Below, one piece after another: positions 6,766 through 14,261 of a stretch of 14,261 nt of DNA (within the stretch, counting starts at the first letter, position 1; each line of letters begins with the position of its first letter). The position numbers and the translations under genes were made by a program. The notes under the pieces were generated by a model. That model was given only the letters and a program-made list of their open reading frames with translations. It searched no databases and was not told the origin of the DNA. The DNA comes from Cylindrobasidium torrendii FP15055 ss-10 (lineage: Eukaryota > Basidiomycota > Agaricomycetes > Agaricales > Physalacriaceae): positions 1 to 14,261 of the forward strand of contig KN880868.1 of the NCBI GenBank assembly GCA_000934385.1. The letters run 5' to 3'.

Positions 6766-9583
6766 ATGACGGACGGCGCGTGAGTAGTTCTCGTATATTA
6801 AGCAGCAGATTGATTGATAAGCCGTTCCAGGGACATTGTTGTTAATCCTTCCGCCGGTCCGCCACGGTCTAGGCGCGTCGATTTGATCATGTCTTTCACC
6901 ATCAACTAACAACTTACCCAGCCCGGACGAAACACTTTTATTGGACCAAGCCTACCCAGTCTGCTTGCCTGGTACGGCCAATGAAGGCAGTAGTCTGCTT
7001 GCCCCAGTGTCGTCAGTCGCGTTTGTTGATACATCTATCTTGACGCGTGCTCATCCGCTATAGGTCAGAGCCCATTGCGCGCGTGGATCCAGAGTCCGTG
7101 CCACGTCCTCCTCCACGTCCATCTCTGTGCGTTTTGTTTTTGCGCGTCGACGCGTACTGATACATTCCCAGGGTCACCGAAGTAAAGCCGTTCCGCAAGG
7201 GTTGGGCCAAAGGAGCAAGGGCTCAATTCCTTGACGAGGCCTATCATGGATACCAGTCAGCGCGCACGCGCGGTTCTCATCAGACCGCGGATTATGTCAA
7301 CGCGACCGTGAACGCGTACTGCACTCGTTTTACTTGGTGGCTCGACCCTCCTCTCTTGCCTACCGATGACGACTTGAGCAAGGCCGACAAGGATCTCGGC
7401 GGCGAGTTGCTTGCTCAAAAAGCCGCGCGAATCAAGCGCATTTCTGTTGTACGTTTTCATTTCATATTCTCTCTGCGGCACTCATCCTTCGCAGGGGGTC
7501 AAGAACTATCTAGAAAAGGCGGCCACCCATGTAGCGCCCATTTCTCTGATGACATCGCGACAAATCGAGCAGGACCCCATTGCGTCTCTTATCGCGACAA
7601 TTGGACATGCCAAATGTGGCCTGCGCCGCGCACGGACCGCCTATCAGCTATGGTCCATGGATAACTTCAAGTCCAAAGTCAAGAAGGAAGTGGACGACAA
7701 GGTCGTGACCTCGGGTGTCGACGCCCAAAGGGAACGTATTACAATGGTCCAGCACGAGATTGTCAGCGCGTACGAAGCTTTACCAGCACACGTTCGCAAG
7801 CCCTATGAGGACCAAGCGAAGCGCGAGAAGGAAGAGCTCAAGCAGCGAAAGCACGACCGCAAGTGGTTGCCGGAGCGTCTCAGCGCAGAGGAAATCCAAC
7901 TGTGCGTTCATCCCTCTTATCATATTTTATGGTCATGAACTCTCTTCCAGCGCGCTCGACCGTCTACCCCATACCTTGATTACCCTCATCGATGGTTTAC
8001 ACGCCATCACTGGATGGAATTTTGACATTTTCTATTCCGGCCCCGACCCCCGCGCTGCTGGCCAAATCACCACACAGTCGTATGTTTTCTGCTCCCTGTT
8101 AATCCATAGCATTTGTTAATGCTGCTTAGGGTTCATGCAGGGCTTGATGCGTCTCCCAAGCCGGCCGACTTTGCCACCGCGGGAGGCGAGGAAGGCTTGG
8201 CTCGTCGCCGGCTTGTTGAAGCAGCCGTAGGTGACTTCACCATGCGGTGTTTCGGTAATGTTGTTTGCCTTTTTTGTACGACTTTTTCTGACGACTGGTC
8301 TAGATCGTGACGCTCGCTCTGCGTACTGTCTCCCAGATACGGCCCTCAACATGGCTCCCCCGAAGTTCTTGCAGTGGCGTCCAGAGTCGTGGCAGAACGC
8401 GATGAAATCGTCGCCGCCAGCACCTTCGAGTGTCAACGACGCCAATCCCAAAAAGCGCAAGAAATCTGCAAAGTCGGCTGCACAACCGTCGAGAGACGCG
8501 ACGGATTCCGATTCAGACATCGACGATGCACTATCCACAGACCCGCCTCGCAAGAAGATGGCTGTTCAAGCAGCTATGCCATCCTCCGGTAACATCAATA
8601 TCACCGCTAAGCCGTCTTCTGGCACGAAGAATACCGACACCGCCCATCCTCTAGATGATATCACCAATCTCTTCCACGGCGCCTGTCCTGTTCCACCGAT
8701 TTTTGGACCTAGTGACGCGCCTGCAGGACCCGGCCAAAATAGTGCGACCATCGCCCCCTCTGAGAACCTGGTCTTGCCGCCGTTCCCCGAGGACACGGCA
8801 GTTGTCGATGCTCAGCCATCTCCGCAGCCGGTCAACACGATGGATATTGATATAGACCCAAGTCTTCTGGCGCTGGATACTGTGGCTGCCGGCGCACCGC
8901 CCACCGATGTCATCCAACCAGCTCGTCGGTCGACTCGCGTACGTTCTACACCAACTACTGTCCAGCATGAAGTATCGCCAGCTGCCCCGGTCACAAAGAC
9001 TGTGTACCCGGAACCAAAGAAAAGACTCATTGGCAAGGGCCAGGCCAAACCCGCGGACTACATGGTGAATGGGCAACTTCTTTTTGCCAACATCGATGAC
9101 GAGCCCGTATGGGACGAGCTGGTTGCGATGTACGCCAGCTACGAGTCCAGTCGCGATTACGCCAAGTGCAGTCTGGCTACAGGGCGTCGACCAGATGCAT
9201 TGGTGCGCTACGTCAAGTCTGCACGCATTCTTCCCCACGACAAGGTTGTCCCGCCGCTGTGGCCATCAGACTTGAAGACAAGCCAGCAGATTTTCTGGCA
9301 GTGGTGGCGTTGGCTGCAGCCCGAGTGGCGCGGAGTCACGGTCGACAAGAAGAACGGTGATCCAAACAGTGAGCCGCTCGACTCATCGTCGCGGGATGTG
9401 CTGCCAGACGACGCTACATGGCAGGGGCTCGACGCATCTGGCGTCAACGGGTTTATGAATGTCATGCTGTACTTGTACTTTTGGGGTCGCCAGGTGAAGC
9501 TGGAGAATAAGGGTCGCAAGCAGTGGCTGGATGCCATCGACGATGTCCAGTGGGTCCTGGCTGCGATGTATGGTGATACCTGA
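6766..9583 (+). CDS. Divergent HMG-box protein of the KDZ element
   Basis: Nine exons: 6766-6779, 6831-6866, 6922-7020, 7064-7126, 7172-7448, 7495-7901, 7951-8079, 8130-8254 and 8304-9583, giving 809 residues. The last six exons are secure. The first three are provisional, because the 6867 donor (GTCTAG) is weak and exon 1 is only 14 nt. A conserved-looking N-terminal block (VTEVKPFRKGWAKGARAQF) precedes an HMG-type region at about 205-290: RRARTAYQLWSMDNFKSKVK, then HEIVSAYEALPAHVRKPYED and a basic helix. Residues 384-620 are disordered, with a nuclear signal KKRKK near 430. Residues 622-809 form a Trp-rich domain (EPVWDELVAMYASYE, FWQWWRWLQPEW). Iyer et al. (2014) described a divergent HMG gene carried by fungal KDZ elements. 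This gene, 258 bp upstream of the transposase on the same strand, fits. It probably binds or bends DNA for the element; that role is inferred. Confidence 0.8.
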
Positions 9584-9841
9584 CCGTTTATCTTTTACAT
9601 ATATGTATATATTTTTGTCGTGTTATCTTGCTCTGTTGTCTTGCCATCTTGTAGCCCTGTTGTCCATATTTACATACATATATAGCTTGTAGTCTTTGTA
9701 GCATGCGTCGTTTATAAAGTACTTGTGCCGTGTCAACTTTCCGAGATGTAACGAAACACCGTGAGCTGGTGTCGCTTGATGTACTATATTTCAATGACAT
9801 CGCGTCAACAGTATATGATCACGTGTGCCGTGTTCTTTGTG
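9584..9841 (+). other. Gap between HMG and transposase genes
   Basis: An AT-rich 3' UTR follows the TGA of the HMG gene, with alternating TATATA-type sequence at 9600-9612 and 9673-9683. It is followed by the transposase upstream region. No further gene is seen. Confidence 0.45.
9713..9718 (+). promoter_or_regulatory. Candidate TATA box of the transposase gene
   Basis: TATAAA lies 124 bases upstream of the chosen ATG (9842), at a reasonable distance for a fungal promoter with a short leader. It is a single motif in an AT-rich stretch, so chance occurrence is possible. Confidence 0.35.
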
Positions 9842-12800
9842 ATGCCGCCACCATCCGCACGTCGACCTCTGCATGCCTCCAAGAGGAGTGTCGCGTTGCG
9901 AATATCTCGCACCGAAGACCATCTGACCGACGATGGTCAACTCCACACTCGGTCTTACGCTCTCTCCGGCGACCGGAAGCGCGTCAAAATATCGACTCGA
10001 GGATCGTGCGCACTGCCAGGAAATAGCCAGCACACGGACTGGCAGGGTACCTTTGACCCTTACCTGGCAGACGTTTACGTCGGGCTGCAGCCGCGCAAGC
10101 GGTATGTCAACTCTGTAAGCTTCCTCCGTTTGACATCTGTGTGAAAATGCTCACGCTGCGCAGGACAATAATACCAAGACTTGGGTCGACGATGGGCGCC
10201 CTCAAGAATATCTGGAAGAAAAGATGCGGCTCAAGGGACGACGTGGTCTGGGTGGACCATGCCGCCAATGCCCATCAGGGAAAGACGCGCTGTACAGGTG
10301 CAAGGACTGCTTTGGCAATGGGATGCAATGTCACGACTGTTTCCTTGGCCTACATGCCAAGCAACCTTTCCATCGCTTCGAAGTGCGTCACATATTCAAG
10401 AAATAGATTTCATCTAATCCTTTTGTTAGGTCTGGAATGGACAATGTTTCAACAAAGGTTATGGCCCGACAGCAGGTCTGAGCCTGGCAGTGGGCCACGA
10501 CGACGGTTCAATCTGTTCATCTGGAAAGCTCACCAAAAAATTTACCGTCCTCGACATCGGCGGCATCTTCACTTACGACATCCTCTTCTGCAATTGCGAG
10601 AAGGTCATGCCCAAAAGGATCCAACTCTTACGCGCCGACCTTTTCCCCGCGACATCACGAAGGCCTCGAACGGCTGCCACTTTCCGCCTCCTCGACGAGC
10701 ACGAGCATCTCGCCAGTCATGGCAAAATTTCGCCTTACGAGCACTACAATTCCCTGGAGAGAATGTCCGATGGTTGGCGTATACACATTCCCAAAGTGGG
10801 TCGCATCATCTTTTTTGTTGACCCCAATGCTGACCGGTATGCAGACCCGTCAGAAATCCTGGAGTCGCATCATCCGACACAGCGGCTACATTGATTTGTT
10901 GGCTAGAGGCGGACGTGGATGCGTCGAGAACGGCGTGGCCACGACAAAAGGCGGCGAACTGGCCATTCGTTGTCCTGCATGTCCGCGCGAAGGTGTAAAT
11001 ATACCCGACGAATGGGCACAACTTCCGCCAGAGGAACGGTCAGGCGGTCGCTAGACAATTGGAAATAACTTTCTGACTTGCTGCAGATGGCGATATCGGC
11101 TCATGTTGATGCTAGACGCAAACTTTCGTCTCAACAATTTAATGCGCCATTCCACCGTGGATAATGGCTTGCATACAGGTTTGGCCTATTTCGTCGAGAG
11201 TGCCCCGTACTTGGAGCATATTTCCAAGTACCCAAAACAGCAGGATGTACGTACCCTTTTGCACGATTACTTGCCCACTGATTAACACCGCGTTGTAGCT
11301 CAGCAGCTGCAGCGGGTTCAAGGCCATGTCCACTGCCGAAACAAAGGATGCTACGGGTTTGCGCGCGACCGGAGTCGGCATGTGTGCGTGCGTACAGCAC
11401 GAAATGATTCGAGGACAAGGTGTGGTAGATCTACAACTTGGAGAACGGTACGTATCTGGTCGACTCTTCGTATGCATACTGACCCTTTTCCAGACAATGC
11501 AACATGGATTGGGTTGCGATGTCTGCGGCGCAGGATACGACACTGGACCGCATCTATACATACGACATCGTGTGTCAATGGTACAAGAACCTGGCCAAGC
11601 GGATCCAGGAACTCCCCGAACATCTGCGTCCTGTACCAGGATGCAACGTCGCCTATGCCGTCCCAGCGTGTCACGTCAAAGGCCACAAGGTGGATTGCCA
11701 GTGCTTTCACTCGCTGCTTGTGCAGCTCGGCGTTGGATGCGAAGATGCAGAGGGTATTGAGCGAATCTGGTCGCTCATCAACCATTCGGCTGGCGCAACG
11801 AGAGAACAACTGTACGGACATCGTCATGACACTTTGGATCGCAGGATGGCGACGCACAATTGGGACAAGTACACTGGTTTAGGTCGGTTGCAGCCTGCAA
11901 TTTTTCTAACAATGGACTGATTTCTTTTCAGGCAAATATCTGCACGCACGCCTGGAGGAGGCAGAGGAGAAAGTCCTCCGTCTCGAGACCGCTCACAAAG
12001 ATTTCACGGAACAGCTCGAGAGCTCTGGCAAGACACCGGTGTGGGAGGCAGAGGTTGCGGCATGGGAGCGCGAAAAATTGCTTAACCGCGGACGCCTCCG
12101 CGATGGTAGCGAGCGAAGTCCGTACTGGCGCGAACGACGCTGTACGTTTTGCCGTAGCTGCTATTAACGAGTGACGGCTTACATTCTCAAGATCTCAAGC
12201 ACAATGAGCTCATGCTCAAGCTTAATGAGCAGGAGCGTACATCTGGCAAGGCGCCGATCCATGACATGAGTGCCACTGCATGTCTCGACCTTGGCCTTAG
12301 GATTGAACAAAAGCAGTACGTTGTATTTCCCTTGTGTTGAGCAAGACTGATCATGGGTATAGACGAGATATCAAGCAGCGTCTCCTGTCGGAGTACAAGG
12401 ATGCGCCCCACGTCGTGAAGGAAATCCAAGCCAAAAGGATGACACTTCAGCGGGACTTGCAGCAGTTCCGCGAAGTTCAGCAAGTGTACATGCCGTGTGC
12501 TGCGGCTGTTCTAGCAAGTCATGCAGGCGAGCGTACCGGCGACATCGAGACGGAGCCTGTTTTCCTCCCGTCAGCAATCAATCCAGGAATGCGCATGAGT
12601 GGCTGCGCGGCGGAACTGATTGCAATGGAGGACGCTATGCAGGAAGCCCAATGCCTGGCGGCGCTGGAGGACATTCGGTCCATCCAACGTGGGGCCAGAC
12701 AGCTCGCTACGTTTGCAAAATCTGGTCCTCGAGGCTACAACATGACGGGTCGCTCGTACGACGCGCAGAAGCGTATGAAAGCACTAACGACAAAGGCGGT

Positions 12801-13563
12801 CCAGACGTACCACGCCGGTCGCCATGCCCTTCTTCGTCTCCGAGGTCATGGTCCATGGGAACAGGTCCTGCAGGTACTCGATGAGAAAAGGGATGTCCGA
12901 GACGCTGCCAGCGACATATTTGCAGCCGACTTTTCAAGAGACTTGGTTGCAGACGACGGCAGCGGGCCTGCGACATCGGCCCATGCAGAATTGAAGCGCA
13001 AACGAACACAGCACGGTTTGAAAACAGCCGACACTGTGTTCTCGTCATCGTCAAACTTTATGTTTACTTGGATCTGGAAGATTGACGGCGTCTTTGCGGA
13101 CGTCAACGAGGACGAGATGGATGGGTTGATCCGTATTGAGTGGCTGAAAAGTCGGGCGCGACTGGCGCGTGCGCGGGAACATGTCCTGATGCTCAAGGAC
13201 AGTCGGGAGCGCACCTTGCTCTCACTGGAGTACGAGGCTAGTGCATGGATGGCAAGGGCTTCAGGATGGGCCGGGATGTCTCCCGAACTGGCGGAGGGAA
13301 TTTCTGCGTATTGCCTGGTCCAGGCAAGCGGCAGACGTGCGCTTGCAGCGAAGTTCACGGCTCTATGGGCCACGAAGGCATGGCACGGTCATCCGCGCAT
13401 AGCGGACCGTATTGACCTGCAAGAACATGCAGAGTCGGATTCCGAAGGAGAGGAAGAGGAAACCGTCCCGCCGCAGCGCTCGAGTGTACGTGATCTGACC
13501 GATTTCTCGCGCCCGAGGCCAGGTATGCGTGATCAGGCTTTTGTCGGACAGGACACTACATAG
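9842..13563 (+). CDS. KDZ transposase with CxC2 zinc cluster
   Basis: Ten exons: 9842-10114, 10164-10382, 10430-10795, 10845-11038, 11087-11246, 11299-11447, 11494-11882, 11932-12141, 12192-12315 and 12363-13563, giving 1094 residues. The nine introns are 47-52 nt and keep frame, without stops or frameshifts. An N-terminal CxC2 cluster has C124/C127, C137/C140, C147/C150, H155 and H161. Family landmarks follow: QLLRADLFPAT (exon 3), CPACPREGVNIPDEW (exon 4), LDANFRL with D361, the Ser/Cys-Gly-Phe and ATGVG block (exon 6), YDIVCQW with D478, a Cys/His zinc set C513, H514, H518, C522, C524, and EGIERIWS with E540/E543. D361, D478 and a Glu of EGIER are the expected RNase H-fold acids. A coiled coil follows (exon 8), and the C-terminus is acidic. 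It catalyses cut-and-paste-type DNA transposition by family. All key residues are present, so it may be active. The ATG at 9842 was chosen over upstream Mets (9761, 9797) whose added residues look non-coding. Confidence 0.93.
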
Positions 13564-13793
13564 TATATCGTGACTTCTGTATTCCGTATGTATTTTACCG
13601 TGTGATCCGCCCTTTTTTTGCTTTTGGCCACAGTCCCGAAATGGGTCGAAAATCAATTGCTAGGGTTAATCAGCCGGCCGTGGGTCTGTATTACTCAGCA
13701 TTATTAATTGCCACACGACATTTAACTCCCGATGGCCGACACGATGGCTTGGCCAGCCTGGGCCGTAGACAAATAAGGTAATTTGAAAAGGGT
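13564..13793. other. Right subterminal non-coding region
   Basis: This covers the 3' UTR of the transposase and the run-in to the right inverted repeat. No gene is supported. Minus-strand open frames here are short and lack family features. CCAGCCTG (13753-13760) is the inverse of a left subterminal block, but offsets differ. Confidence 0.4.
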
Positions 13794-13838
13794 TGGAATA
13801 ATCACCAGATGATGGTACTGGGCCGTTGAAACAATAAC
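13794..13838 (-). repeat. Right terminal inverted repeat (degenerate)
   Basis: TGGAATAATCAC (13794-13805) and GAAACAATAAC (13828-13838) are the reverse complements of blocks in the left repeat (420-432 and 386-396), in the same order and with near-equal spacing. It ends about 24 bases before gag sequence resumes. The outermost 15 bases (to 13853) match the left end only weakly. Confidence 0.55.
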
Positions 13839-13861
13839 AGCATTTGATAAAGTGCCGGCTT

Positions 13862-14261
13862 GAAACAACAACAGAAAACCAGCATAGGCTGCAGCCAGGG
13901 TTGGAGCTGGCCAAGGTGTACGCATCTAGGAAGAGCCATACTGAGCACTTCCAGGATGGAGTACATGCTGTTAGTGAACCAAAGGTTCACAAGGTCGAGA
14001 AACCCGCCCCACAGAATCGGAATGAGAACTCCGGTGGAGGTAGAGATAGACGGACTCCCCGTCGATTTAACGACAGGCGGGGTCGACGCGATGGTAGACA
14101 GGGTACTCCTGGAGAGAACCCAGAAAAGAACGACGCAGTCGTCGGCAAGCCCGAAGACAAGAAGCCTAACGGAGTGGGTAAACCCACGCCGTACGACAAA
14201 CAAGGCTTAATGAAGGACGGTAAGTGCTTCATATGCAAGAAGCCTGGGCATTTCGCAAGAG
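13862..14261 (+). pseudogene. 3' fragment of retrotransposon gag with zinc knuckle
   Basis: One frame (first codon GAA at 13862) is open to the right edge. It starts ETTTENQHRLQPGLELAKVY and passes through SRKSHTEHFQD. It then becomes Gly/Arg/Asn-rich (NSGGGRDRRTPRR, GRRDGRQGTPGENPEK) and ends in KCFICKKPGHFAR. That end is a CCHC zinc knuckle, C-x2-C-x4-H, whose last Cys falls just past the window. This is the nucleocapsid-like, nucleic-acid-binding part of a gag. Above 13862 the frame meets a TAA at 13835-13837 in the insertion. It has the same orientation as the left fragment and lies where that one stops, so the two are read as halves of one gene. The complement of this stretch shows longer but meaningless frames. 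Confidence 0.83.

Larger units (their letters stand above)
362..13853. mobile_element. Composite KDZ DNA transposon inserted in a gag gene (approximate ends)
   Basis: The block separates two halves of one gag gene, contains a complete KDZ transposase, and has a degenerate inverted repeat just inside both break points (386-432 and 13794-13838). It holds six multi-exon genes in the order minus, plus, plus, minus, plus, plus. KDZ elements of basidiomycetes are known to carry accessory genes, including a divergent HMG protein, and that pair is present here in tandem. The ends given are estimates: left AGCTGTAAC (362-370) resembles the reverse complement of the right end, ACTTTATC, and the flanks gcaggcct (354-361) and gccggctt (13854-13861) agree at 6 of 8 bases as a possible decayed target duplication. 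Alternatively, a smaller KDZ element carrying only the last two genes could have landed in an older insertion. Confidence 0.6.

Noticed and set aside
8651..9238. Minus-strand frame of 195 codons opposite the HMG gene
   Set aside because: Antisense shadow of a coding exon, with no motif or plausible start context.
8350..9583. A separate gene beginning at Met 8350 (MAPPKF)
   Set aside because: The frame joins the upstream HMG exons through a 49-nt intron (8255-8303) with good splice sites and no phase conflict, so it is the last exon of the HMG gene.
12846..13373. Minus-strand frame of 175 codons within the transposase last exon
   Set aside because: Shadow of a 1.2-kb coding exon whose plus-strand frame continues the transposase.
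386..13872. Perfect 11-base inverted match GTTGTTGTTTC (386-396) with GAAACAACAAC (13862-13872) as the terminal repeat
   Set aside because: The right partner lies inside gag coding sequence and the match does not extend. The block at 13828-13838 gives a longer ordered match including GTGATT-ATTCCA.
13802..14203. Minus-strand frame of 133 codons at the right edge
   Set aside because: Antisense to the gag C-terminus and the right inverted repeat. The plus-strand frame has a zinc knuckle and is clearly the real one.
1..14261. A TET/JBP dioxygenase gene
   Set aside because: None of the spliced products shows the HxD...H...R arrangement of that family. Its absence is reported as a finding, with the caveat that it was judged by eye.

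Overview
The window looks like an Agaricomycete (mushroom-forming basidiomycete) genome. The genes are cut by many very short introns (43-59 nt) with GT..AG ends and, in several, CTAAC/CTAAT-like branch points. The dominant gene is a KDZ (Kyakuja-Dileera-Zisupton) transposase, a class strongly expanded in basidiomycetes. Retrotransposon gag sequence lies at both edges.

Layout: the N-terminal half of a gag gene (1 to about 368) is broken off. The C-terminal half, with a zinc knuckle, resumes on the same strand at about 13862 and runs off the right edge. Between them lies about 13.5 kb whose two ends carry a degenerate inverted repeat (386-432 against 13794-13838). The simplest reading is one large composite KDZ transposon inserted into a retrotransposon gag gene. 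Its exact ends and target duplication are not resolved.

Inside this block I could join exons into six gene models with unbroken frames: (1) minus strand 2487-1086, a 432-residue basic protein with five 12-residue Ser-Pro repeats; (2) plus strand 2914-4347, 443 residues with a segment resembling the N-terminal hybrid-binding (viroplasmin-like) domain of RNase H1; (3) plus strand 4713-5122, a 116-residue small helical protein; (4) minus strand 6269-5591, an AT-hook protein; (5) plus strand 6766-9583, an 809-residue protein with a divergent HMG box and a Trp-rich C-terminal domain; (6) plus strand 9842-13563, a 1094-residue KDZ transposase with a complete CxC2 cysteine cluster and all acidic catalytic motifs.

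An HMG-domain gene beside a KDZ transposase matches what is known of fungal KDZ elements. The TET/JBP dioxygenase often linked to them is not seen here. Instead there are four other genes, at least two with DNA- or nucleic-acid-binding features, so this may be a KDZ element with a different cargo set. Non-coding parts hold several clean palindromes and hairpins: 877-928, 5273-5306, 5332-5348, 5438-5463 and 5530-5581. No rRNA, tRNA, CRISPR or bacterial feature was seen. All exon limits were read by eye, without transcript evidence.
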